Source of the DNA: Shewanella marinintestina
GTDB lineage: Bacteria; Pseudomonadota; Gammaproteobacteria; Enterobacterales; Shewanellaceae
Direction of reading: 5' to 3'
NCBI RefSeq assembly: GCF_023283845.1
Contig: NZ_JAKILC010000003.1
Location: forward strand, 1 to 64,000
Length of the DNA: 64,000 nucleotides
Positions within the stretch are counted from its first letter, which is position 1, and each line of letters starts with the position of its first letter. The position numbers and the translations under genes are program-made. Shown here in pieces: positions 53,745 through 62,311 of this stretch. Under the pieces are notes generated by a model. The model was not told where the DNA came from. It was given only the letters and a program-made list of their open reading frames with translations, and did not search any database.

Positions 53745-54338
53745 AGACTGCTCTTTGATTCGATTAAACACTATATTCTAATCACAGTATGATGCGATTA
53801 GAAGGAATAATCAAATCATCATAAGTCTGTCGATTGACAGGTTAAATGTTGTTATCTGCCAAAAAGAACGCATAACAATTTGAAATGAAACAATAAAAAC
53901 AATAAAAACAAGCTAAATGGTTAGCGCTATTCTACTGAATTCAACAAATACCAGTATTTCTCTTTCAATTTAAGGGTTTTCTGCGCACAGCCCCTCTCGC
54001 ATGAGACTGAAAACGGCCAATATCAGTGCGTTTGAGACAGTGTTGATTGAGATGACAAAGTGATAAAACTCACGGCAAATACTCAACTGAAAGTTTGATT
54101 TCCCCGAATAACTCACTCAATGCTTTGATATCCGTATATGAGCCCAAAAATACTTGCTCTTAAGCACAGAAAGAACACCTCAAACCAGAAGATTAAGCTG
54201 AACGTTGCGACTATATTTTGCCTTGTTAGTTAAGATTCTTTACTGCGATCCGCAATTCAAAATACTGTTTAAAAACAGACCTTTGACGTAACCAAGTTAG
54301 TATTCTATCTTTTAAATTTAAACAGAAGTGAGTATATT
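53745..54338. other. fic promoter region and intergenic gap
   Basis: The first 125 bp is the fic promoter block that is duplicated at 51988-52110. The remainder (to 54338) separates fic from the divergent 257-aa gene and must hold its promoter. No coding frame or RNA is evident. Confidence 0.5.
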
Positions 54339-55112
54339 ATGGATATCAAAGATAGTTTTGGGTTATTTTGTTTTAACGATTTCGAAGAGAAACAACAAAA
54401 ATGCAGCGACTTTTCCTCTCTTCGCGAAAATGCGTGTAAACATTTAGTACTACCTAAATTAATTTTAAAAAAAGAATGGGACTCTAGTTTACTACTCAAT
54501 AAGTTAGAGGCTATTGACTTTAAAAAACTTGAAGCAATCTGTAAGTCAAAGTGTTCACAAAGTCAGTTTTATATCGAACCAACGCAGGCCGTTGTTATGT
54601 GTTTAATCTTTAATGAAATCGAGGATGAATTGAGGCGGTTTGTTACTACTTTTAGAAGTATAGAGCCTAGAGAAACACTATCATTAGCTTTCAACAACCT
54701 TGATGATGGTTCTGGGAAGTATCATTTTTATTCTACAGCATTATTAAATAGATCGATAAACTCGAGTTATAAAGCAAGTAAACTTGGTCTTTTTTGCGAC
54801 AATGCACTAATAAAACGCCATGGGAGCTTAACGACAAGATTAGCTATATTTGCCTTGCTGACAACTGTCACCAGACTTCAATATGGGTTATGGAGAAACT
54901 TATATACAAAAGATCCCGTTGAAGCCAATAAATATGTCATTAACCCTTATCAATATTTAGAACAAATTCGCCTTCATGTTAGCTCTATTGTAGAAAGCTA
55001 CCTTGAATGTTTAGCAGGTGATACTACTATTCACTGGAAAATGACCGGAATTAACCGAGGACACTTTGATGCCGCCATTAAAAATAAGTCGTTTAAGGAT
55101 ATAAAGTTTTAA
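54339..55112 (+). CDS. hypothetical protein, 257 aa, island cargo
   Basis: I do not recognise this protein. It is soluble and mostly helical, with an acidic, Lys-rich N-terminal third that includes a Cys-containing C-K-S-K-C-S-Q-S segment near residue 70. A central part has R-R-F-V-T-T-F-R, and a hydrophobic helix follows near 165-180 (R-L-A-I-F-A-L-L-T-T-V). It is AT-rich compared with the flanking housekeeping genes, and its ribosome binding site is weak. It stands alone between fic and the recombinase operon, where mobile-element cargo such as defence genes is often found. No function is assigned. Confidence 0.7.
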   Translation: MDIKDSFGLFCFNDFEEKQQKCSDFSSLRENACKHLVLPKLILKKEWDSSLLLNKLEAIDFKKLEAICKSKCSQSQFYIEPTQAVVMCLIFNEIEDELRRFVTTFRSIEPRETLSLAFNNLDDGSGKYHFYSTALLNRSINSSYKASKLGLFCDNALIKRHGSLTTRLAIFALLTTVTRLQYGLWRNLYTKDPVEANKYVINPYQYLEQIRLHVSSIVESYLECLAGDTTIHWKMTGINRGHFDAAIKNKSFKDIKF

Positions 55113-55613
55113 TAAATGGTATTTGTCCCGACAACAGAAACAACCTTAAAATATAATAGTTCATACCTGACGGTTACCCACTTTTTAACTTGGTTTCTGT
55201 CAGGTTATATTTGAGCTAGATTCATTCCCCCTAGATTGACTCTCCATCCTCTAACTTTTCTATTTGCATTCAGGCGCAGCATCAAAAAAGAAAGGCCTAG
55301 TTTCCTTTTTAGGGAAAACGCTAGCGCTAAATCTAGGGGACAGTTGTTAAGCAATTAATAACAATAAACAAACCAATATTTAAATTTAGCCATTTATACA
55401 TCATTAAAATACTTCGCATTAACGTTATTTTTTGATTCTAGGTTGAAAATATTAGTTATTGGATCTGGCTGAAAAATAATAACTTTGACTTCTCACGCAA
55501 CATATGCTCATGTATATATATACAGTAATACAAAAGGACGAGTCGATCCTCAGAACTAAATTGTTCTCAAGTGTGCAAACAGAACAGTAACACGGATTGT
55601 TAAGGAGGGCAGG
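55113..55613. other. upstream region of the recombinase operon
   Basis: The region contains an inverted repeat (ACCTGAC at 55165-55171 and GTCAGGT at 55199-55205, 27-nt loop), which may be a terminator for the preceding gene or an element-end feature. The promoter for the operon starting at 55614 should be in the last 150 bp. No gene is evident. Confidence 0.45.
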
Positions 55614-56087
55614 ATGCCTAAATCAAAAAAAGTCATACTCAATAGTGTGCAATTGCAGCACCATCCGAAACTGATCACATTACTCTCCGGTGATGTTATA
55701 AGCCTTTCGGCACTTCCAGCTATCAATATACTCACTATTGAACAAATTCAGAGTCTATTAGATAACACACCAATCCCTGTCGTACACAACTCTAGTTCCG
55801 ATACCTATGAGCAACTAGTTGATATGCCATTGCTGGATTTACTACTCGTTCATAGTGACTCCCACAAATTAACCGCGACCTTGCTCATATACAAGGATGC
55901 AGAGCCGACTTTAACCACATTAGCCCTAATTAAACCAGCGTTAATGTACCAAGAGCAAAAGCGACTGCCTCAAATGCTACATCATCGATTGCTTACAGCT
56001 AAGGCACACGGTGTGACAGTACTAACAAAAAAGCAATTTAGTGAATTAGCTCAGATCTCTCCCTCTGCAATCAGAGCAAACAAGTGA
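55614..56087 (+). CDS. small trio protein, GmtX-like candidate
   Basis: The 157-aa protein is predicted soluble. Its C-terminal end (T-K-K-Q-F-S-E-L-A-Q-I-S-P-S-A-I-R) looks like a helix-turn-helix. The N-terminal two thirds alternate hydrophobic and polar residues and I cannot assign a fold. AAGGAGGG precedes the ATG. It is 13 bp upstream of a recombinase and opens a tight operon. Position and size fit the small member of gamma-mobile-trio (GMT) systems; this mapping is from memory and unverified. Confidence 0.6.
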   Translation: MPKSKKVILNSVQLQHHPKLITLLSGDVISLSALPAINILTIEQIQSLLDNTPIPVVHNSSSDTYEQLVDMPLLDLLLVHSDSHKLTATLLIYKDAEPTLTTLALIKPALMYQEQKRLPQMLHHRLLTAKAHGVTVLTKKQFSELAQISPSAIRANK

Positions 56088-56100
56088 GGAGAAATTAGTC

Positions 56101-57705
56101 ATGAGTAAACAACATACGATCGCCAAGCAGAATCGGCAACGTAATGCAGGAGGGGTGAAACCTGATGCATTCAAAATGACTGTAACGTTGGTGAAATTAT
56201 TCAATCAATTTAGACGTTCAGCATTTAAAGATCTTGACCAACCGAAATTTCTGGTGGTGATTTTATATCTTTGGCTGACCAACCAGCTAGATAAAAAACG
56301 GGATACTAAAAACAATCTCCAATATAAGATCCCCGATTGTTGTAGAGTCAGCGCCAGTGATGATTGCCAAGCGCACAGCTTTAGAACAGTAAAATACGGC
56401 AGTATAACCTATGCAGAATATGCGCTCCCTTACTGTTGCAATGGTGAGATTATCTTTCTGTGGCAACCGTTACCTGAGAATTTGAATCATCTATTCCAGC
56501 CTTTTATCGCCGCGCAGCCATACAAAACACCTTGGTTAACTCAAATTGAAAAACAGCGACTCATTGAGCTATTAAGTCAAAAATGGCTAATTTCAAGTGA
56601 GCTAAAGGGCAGAGCTAGTGCGAGAAAAGATATATTTTTTCGCTACTTTGCAAATTGCACTCGTGTGGATAATAAATTATCCAGTGTTGCAAAATCTGTA
56701 TTGCTGCCTGAACATCGACGCCATCATAAAAGTGCGATCGCCTACCAACAAGAAGACAGCGACAGATTAAGGTATAAAATCCTAATCGCCCAGGGTGAAT
56801 ATCTCGAAAGACTTTTAAGTCAGGCACGGCTTTTTAATTGGGGGCATTTGCTTTCGGTTAATACCCCAAACTCAAATAGCAAAGTGGCAGCTGACAAACA
56901 AGCCAGCCCTCACCTCATCAGCAAACGATCCGCCAGAAGTATGCCTAAAGAGTGGAAAGCACAAGGACGCATAAGCCAATTACGCCGAAAACGTAATCAA
57001 CGTAATTGGACAACACAAGCAGATCAGAAGGTTTACATCGGCAGTGAACGTGGTATTGCCGAACATGAGGTAAGTCATTTTTTTAAAATACTGCATGAAG
57101 AAATATTGAGCTCAAAACCCACAGGCCATGTAAAGCTCGGTGTTTACATTGATTACTACAATCTGTGTACCTATCACCTCGCATTGCTATTCATTTTACT
57201 CACTGGCACACGTCCAACCCATGCCATATCAATAGAACGAAAACGCTGTTTTAGTCACTCTCAAACCTGTGTTAATGATAAAGGTCGATTACGCCCTATC
57301 ATACTATCCGATTACATGAGCCAACAGATATGCCAGTACCTAGAACTGCAAAAATCACTCATCACACACCTCCCAAAATCAATCCAAGGCAATTCACTTT
57401 GGTTTCTTTATGATCATAGTGGGCAACCTAAATTACTCAATGCAAAATTATTAAGAGAATTTATGCATGCTAGATTTCCGGGGAAAGTACCCTACATGCT
57501 ACGCCATGTCTTTGCTCAATGTGCCCTCACGAGTATTGAGCCAGTCAAACTCTCAGTCAGTCAGATTGATCGTTTAATGGGTCACTCGGAGTTTGGTGAG
57601 CACTTCGGTAGTGATCACCTACTCCCGGTAGGTTTAGCCCCATTAAAACTCCACCTAAACAGTTTACCCACCCGCTTTAAATTAATGGAGGTTTGTTATG
57701 TCTAA
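56101..57705 (+). CDS. tyrosine-recombinase-like protein, GmtY-like candidate
   Basis: The 534-aa protein has a long basic N-terminal part and a C-terminal recombinase-like region. T-G-T-R-P-T-H near residue 368 supplies the first arginine, Y-M-L-R-H near 464 replaces H-x-x-R with Y-x-x-R, and L-M-G-H-S-E-F-G near 493 supplies the last histidine. The nucleophilic tyrosine expected nine or ten residues later is absent (F-G-S-D-H there). It may act as an accessory DNA-binding recombinase. GAGGAG precedes its ATG, and the next gene overlaps by 8 bp. Confidence 0.72.
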   Translation: MSKQHTIAKQNRQRNAGGVKPDAFKMTVTLVKLFNQFRRSAFKDLDQPKFLVVILYLWLTNQLDKKRDTKNNLQYKIPDCCRVSASDDCQAHSFRTVKYGSITYAEYALPYCCNGEIIFLWQPLPENLNHLFQPFIAAQPYKTPWLTQIEKQRLIELLSQKWLISSELKGRASARKDIFFRYFANCTRVDNKLSSVAKSVLLPEHRRHHKSAIAYQQEDSDRLRYKILIAQGEYLERLLSQARLFNWGHLLSVNTPNSNSKVAADKQASPHLISKRSARSMPKEWKAQGRISQLRRKRNQRNWTTQADQKVYIGSERGIAEHEVSHFFKILHEEILSSKPTGHVKLGVYIDYYNLCTYHLALLFILLTGTRPTHAISIERKRCFSHSQTCVNDKGRLRPIILSDYMSQQICQYLELQKSLITHLPKSIQGNSLWFLYDHSGQPKLLNAKLLREFMHARFPGKVPYMLRHVFAQCALTSIEPVKLSVSQIDRLMGHSEFGEHFGSDHLLPVGLAPLKLHLNSLPTRFKLMEVCYV

Positions 57706-60598
57706 TAAGCTACACAATTTAAAGGCTGCAGATATCGTAGAGTTTTATCTACGAAGAGGTGAAACATGCTCAGAAAAATCTACATTACAATGGATTATTG
57801 AACATTGGAGTGAACAACCTGCCGTTCAAAATACGGTCTATGCTACAGACGCTGAGCGTCAAATCACCGAGTTTGATCTCCGTAAAATCAATAAAAACAT
57901 TAGGATTGTTCCAACAGGTAAACAAAAACGCTATCGATGTGCTCTATCCGAATTACTGTGCTATCTACACGATGAGTGTCAGTGGACTATTCCCAATAAA
58001 AAAAAATCCGTATTAGTCGACAAAGATCTACAATGGTTTGATCGCTTAAATGGGTTCGCCAGTCAAGCCTCGGCGCTCAAGCATGCCTACGATGAGTATA
58101 AAGGTTATTTTTTAAAACATCGGCCGACCATATCCGTTGAATTCGTTGCACTGGTTATTGCAATGGAAGTTGCACCGTTTTCTATGCAATACCTAAGCAG
58201 TATCATCAATGATCTAGATGGCATAAAAAGAATAGGAACTAACATTCATCTCGACGTGATACACCTTGGTCGTCTATGTCGTCGACACGAAGAAACACTA
58301 TTTACCCGCTATCATTTACCGCTCTTTGTCTTCCATGTTCTAAAAGAGTATCAACAGCAACAATTCAAACCGACTACTGCCTACAAACTATCGCGACAAA
58401 TCAACCGATTTACCGCTGAACCGCCATTTTCACTTCCAGCATTATCATCAAGAGAGTGGTTTCGATGTTTTCAAAGCCTTTGGTATTATCGAGATAACGT
58501 AGTCCCGCAGTTTTTGAAAGACATCAGTGATCCCGAAAGGCATGTAGCGTTTAATAAACAATTGATTGACGCTAAGCAAAAACACAAAGCCCTGGCCAGC
58601 ATTTATCAACGCGATTGGGATGACAAGTGGTTTGAGTCATTAAATCAACAATCAAAAAAGACGTACTGGCCAAATCGCGAATTACTGATGAACAAAATGC
58701 GTAATCGCCTTGCAGATACCACTCCACCGGCTTGGAAGTCGCATAATATCCTGCCAACAATGCTGTATTTCTATACGTTAGAACGGATCCGTTTTGGCGG
58801 CGTCAAAAAATCAAAATTAAGTGACGCGACACTCACAAAATATACTCGGATAGAAATATTATTGGAATCTTACCCACTGCCTTATGATCATGCAATTGAT
58901 AGTGTATTGCTGCAGCAATGGGCTCACAGACTTTATAACTCGCTCGAAAGTGATACTCATCGACAAGTCATTCATTATTTTTATCGCTACATGTGCCAAC
59001 ACTCATTAACAGATCATTTTGATATATCTGAATTTGACGCACCAACAACTCGTCCGAGTGTTGACCCCTACCAAATTTCATTAACAGATTTGACAGAGAT
59101 CGTTGAGTCATTACTAGCGCAACCTAAGGGCCATCTTCTACAACGTCTATTTTGTGCGGTTAGCTGCATACTCAGTTACTTTGCCATGCTACGGCGTGGA
59201 GAGATTTTACGTTTACGAATGAGTGATATTCACTTTCACCCAGAGCACAAAGAACTTTTTTATCTAACAATCACCAAAACCCAAGATGGGCAGACAAAAA
59301 ATAGAAAATCAAGGACGATACATACCGTTATACCTGAAAAATTTGCAAAACTGGTACGGATCCTTATCAAGATTAAACAATCATCGGCACATAATGTGCC
59401 ATTGTTCGGCTTTAACAATGAAAATATCAACTCAAGGCAATTACATTATCTCCTCCCAATCACTAAAGCCCTTAAAGCTGTAGCTGGAAAAAAAGCCCGA
59501 TTTCATCACCTTAGGCACGGTGGTATTCATTTGTTTCTGCTGCAAGGGCTTCACTTAGCCTATAGACTATCAGCTAATGAAACGACTCAAGATCACACAC
59601 TACAAATCCTATTAGCCCCAGAAACGATTCAATTGCGATTTAGCTACTGGTTAGAAGGTAATTCTTTTGAACAATGCAATGACAACTTATTGCTTGATGA
59701 GATAGGACGGCAAATTGGTCATGAATATTTCGCCACAACCCGTTGGTCATACCTTCATGGTATGGACTGGTTCTACCCTTTCTATCGCCTAGGCCATGGT
59801 GAACATCAGCAACGAGACTTTTGCCACTCAGAGTTACGCTATCTATTACAGCTCTCAGCAACCTCGAATGATCTATCGCGTCAATTAGCCTCACTCAACA
59901 AGCTCTATCGAGATAGAACTGCAAGTCAGCGCCAAAAAATACCAATTAGCCTCAGTGAGTCGATGATAAAGTCTTGGTTATTTAATCGCGAACGAGCTGA
60001 TAGCGATCACCAACAAGCGTGCTCCCCTCAATTGAGCGACAATGTGAATCCATCATACGTTCAACTCTGGTTAGGCAACCTACAAGGTGTTCAATCCCCT
60101 GACTTCATCCGCTATCTATTCCTACAAATGCAAAAAGCAAGTGCTACAGACTGGGCAGCCCTAAGTCATGTTTGGCAGCATTCGGGTAAACATGGTCATC
60201 AAAAGTTTGCTAAACAACAGATCACTGCGCTCCGCAACCTGCCACTGATTGAAATCAGTACCAGTAAGCAAAAGGCAGATTATCTTCGAGTGAAGCTAGC
60301 GTGCAATGTAAAAAATGCAAAACTGATAAAAGCCACTTTTCGACAACCTCAGTGGCAGTGGCTATCACTGTCATTTGAATTGACTATCAATCGAAAAACC
60401 AACAAAGCGCGTCAATTAACTCTCCTACATCAACATTATGCCAAGCCAGGAGAGACTGTTAAATCTTCAAAACAATCAGATGGCAACAGTTTCCTTAGCA
60501 TCATATTGACTGCGACATCAAACGCGAACCAGAAACTCCTGCAGCATTTCCACCCATTTTTAAATCACCTTCAAAATAGCAGAGGCACTTATGAGTAA
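57698..60598 (+). CDS. large tyrosine integrase, GmtZ-like candidate
   Basis: The 966-aa protein contains a complete tyrosine recombinase catalytic set: L-R-R-G-E-I near residue 497, a lysine in I-T-K-T-Q, H-H-L-R-H-G near 603, and G-H-E-Y-F-A-T-T-R-W-S-Y near 674-685 with the nucleophilic tyrosine. About 490 residues precede this core and 280 follow it, much longer than phage integrases (350-450). It is translationally coupled to the genes on both sides. It is probably the active strand-exchange enzyme of the island. Confidence 0.82.
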   Translation: MSNKLHNLKAADIVEFYLRRGETCSEKSTLQWIIEHWSEQPAVQNTVYATDAERQITEFDLRKINKNIRIVPTGKQKRYRCALSELLCYLHDECQWTIPNKKKSVLVDKDLQWFDRLNGFASQASALKHAYDEYKGYFLKHRPTISVEFVALVIAMEVAPFSMQYLSSIINDLDGIKRIGTNIHLDVIHLGRLCRRHEETLFTRYHLPLFVFHVLKEYQQQQFKPTTAYKLSRQINRFTAEPPFSLPALSSREWFRCFQSLWYYRDNVVPQFLKDISDPERHVAFNKQLIDAKQKHKALASIYQRDWDDKWFESLNQQSKKTYWPNRELLMNKMRNRLADTTPPAWKSHNILPTMLYFYTLERIRFGGVKKSKLSDATLTKYTRIEILLESYPLPYDHAIDSVLLQQWAHRLYNSLESDTHRQVIHYFYRYMCQHSLTDHFDISEFDAPTTRPSVDPYQISLTDLTEIVESLLAQPKGHLLQRLFCAVSCILSYFAMLRRGEILRLRMSDIHFHPEHKELFYLTITKTQDGQTKNRKSRTIHTVIPEKFAKLVRILIKIKQSSAHNVPLFGFNNENINSRQLHYLLPITKALKAVAGKKARFHHLRHGGIHLFLLQGLHLAYRLSANETTQDHTLQILLAPETIQLRFSYWLEGNSFEQCNDNLLLDEIGRQIGHEYFATTRWSYLHGMDWFYPFYRLGHGEHQQRDFCHSELRYLLQLSATSNDLSRQLASLNKLYRDRTASQRQKIPISLSESMIKSWLFNRERADSDHQQACSPQLSDNVNPSYVQLWLGNLQGVQSPDFIRYLFLQMQKASATDWAALSHVWQHSGKHGHQKFAKQQITALRNLPLIEISTSKQKADYLRVKLACNVKNAKLIKATFRQPQWQWLSLSFELTINRKTNKARQLTLLHQHYAKPGETVKSSKQSDGNSFLSIILTATSNANQKLLQHFHPFLNHLQNSRGTYE

Positions 60599-61895
60599 TC
60601 TTATTATCCCAACCGAAAAGCTTGATTCATTTGCTGCTATGACAAAGCAATTGAATAGTACAAAATCCGACTATTGCGTTAGTGTGATCATATCGCCAAA
60701 AGACAAGGCGATAACCTGGATAGGTGGCTCATCACCGGACTATACCCTGATTACTCAGCCATTAACCAAAGGGCATCGATTCAAACAGGCCGAATTCGCT
60801 TTACCAGGTGACTTTTTTAGTCAATCAATTAAATCAGTCATAGCTACGAATCAAGCACTATCAAAACACAACAGTTACGCATTGCAATTTAAGCTAAAGT
60901 CTTCAAAGGGCTGCTACATTCAAGCAACTCACATCGAAAGTTCGTTAAGCCAACCTGAACTCATGCAACCGAGATACCGGGCCCTGCGCCAGTTTGCCAC
61001 TCTTCCCATACACAAAAATCACATTGAGTATATGGAAGCAGTGAAGCAACGTGCCTTACACGAGGTATTGACAACCGATTTAAAACAATTGAGCAAGGAG
61101 GCTGAGGAATCAACACCGTTTGAATACATACAGTTCGACGATAGGGAGCAAGAGATCCGAATTCAACGTGCCGGTAAAATAACAACCAAACCTATGCCAG
61201 AAAATTCTTCTATCCCCCTTCCTATGGCATTAAATCAACCTGTTTTAGCTCAGCTACAACGGCTGATTAAACAGACTGATTCACCAACAATCTCTATTGC
61301 TCAAGAAGGGGAAATAGTGACCATCAGTACGCCTGAAGAAACGGTGACATCTTCTATTGCAGGGCTGATTGACTTTTACAAGCGCGTGCCGGAGAAGCCA
61401 ATGGTTGAAGTCGCTTTAGTCATTGATTACCTATCTCTTATCGCCGAGGTTAGGTCTCATCAAAAATACATCGAAATAAAGAAAAACCCAGAAGCTTTCA
61501 TGTTGGTCCACAACAGTGAACTATTTGTCACTGCAGGATTATCCGGCAATAATCTTTGTCGACAAATATTCGGTCAGGCAGTAAAAAATAATGAAGACCA
61601 CTTATATCGTTTTGATACGAAAGATCTCATTGATACCGGAAAATGTCGCAAAACTAACGGCTCGCAAGTGAAATTGGTGATAACTCAGAATAAGAAAGGA
61701 GAACGATTTTTTGAATTTTACATCAATTCCAAAGAAGCCCTTCCTTTTGCAAAAATCTCAATCGAAGCAGAAAGCAATAACATAGAGACTGCTATACAAC
61801 TAAAACGGGACTATCTAACAGAAACACAGGCAGAAAATACAGACATACCCCAAACAGAAAAGCAGCTTGAGTTGTATGGTTTTGAGGACATGTAG
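60591..61895 (+). CDS. unknown protein with DnaN sliding-clamp-like pattern, fourth gene of the operon
   Basis: The 434-aa protein is not assigned by any motif I know. By eye, residues about 205-370 follow the order of DnaN domains 2 and 3: V-L-A-Q-L-Q-R-L-I, then S-S-I-A-G-L-I-D-F-Y-K-R-V-P, then F-M-L-V-H-N-S-E-L-F-V-T-A, then F-D-T-K-D-L-I-D. These recall V-I-E-L-M-R-M-L, G-R-F-P-D-Y-R-R-V-L, L-Y-V-S-E-N-Q-L-K-I-T-A and F-N-V-S-Y-V-L-D in E. coli DnaN. The C terminus ends Q-L-E-L-Y-G-F, close to a clamp-binding motif. It overlaps the integrase gene by 8 bp. Confidence 0.7.
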   Translation: MSNLIIPTEKLDSFAAMTKQLNSTKSDYCVSVIISPKDKAITWIGGSSPDYTLITQPLTKGHRFKQAEFALPGDFFSQSIKSVIATNQALSKHNSYALQFKLKSSKGCYIQATHIESSLSQPELMQPRYRALRQFATLPIHKNHIEYMEAVKQRALHEVLTTDLKQLSKEAEESTPFEYIQFDDREQEIRIQRAGKITTKPMPENSSIPLPMALNQPVLAQLQRLIKQTDSPTISIAQEGEIVTISTPEETVTSSIAGLIDFYKRVPEKPMVEVALVIDYLSLIAEVRSHQKYIEIKKNPEAFMLVHNSELFVTAGLSGNNLCRQIFGQAVKNNEDHLYRFDTKDLIDTGKCRKTNGSQVKLVITQNKKGERFFEFYINSKEALPFAKISIEAESNNIETAIQLKRDYLTETQAENTDIPQTEKQLELYGFEDM

Positions 61896-62311
61896 TATGG
61901 CTACTCTACGGAAGAGTCCATGGCCATGAAAAGTAATGAATAGAAATGTGACAACTGGACAAATATACAGTTACAGCTATAGTAATACATGTATTTTTAA
62001 CCAATAGTCCTATTTTAAGCAATATTGGTCATTAGCAATGAAGGAAAGGAAAGTAACAAAATAAGTATGATTGGTTAGCTTTTACTTTGAGAAAGCGTGT
62101 TTAACAAGCGAAACAGGCAAACGCGATTGATAAGCGAGAAGTAGAAACTAAGTTAACCTATAAAAAGCAGTTGGGGCAGAGTGGCGGCAACCACCCTACC
62201 CCGTACCGGCTGCGACGACTATTAACCCACCCCAGCCGATGGGCAAATTCTAACGAATTCCATTGGTAAGGGACAGATCTATTTAACGATCTGCAATCAA
62301 TGGAGGCCACT
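61896..62311. other. non-coding region with structured elements upstream of the second integrase
   Basis: A GC-rich hairpin at about 62173-62204 (GTGG-CGGCAA-CCAC core extended by G4/C4) stands out in an AT-rich setting. An inverted repeat CAGATC/GATCTG at 62274-62293 lies just before the integrase ribosome binding site. These may be an attachment site, a regulatory RNA structure or an operator. No coding frame is evident. Confidence 0.5.

Noticed and set aside
52563-53931. Repeated word TAAATGGTTAGCGCTATT around fic, considered as integron attC sites
   Set aside because: No proper R-box pairs (GTTRRRY with RYYYAAC) or paired L boxes are present, and gene orientations are mixed. It does not look like a cassette array.
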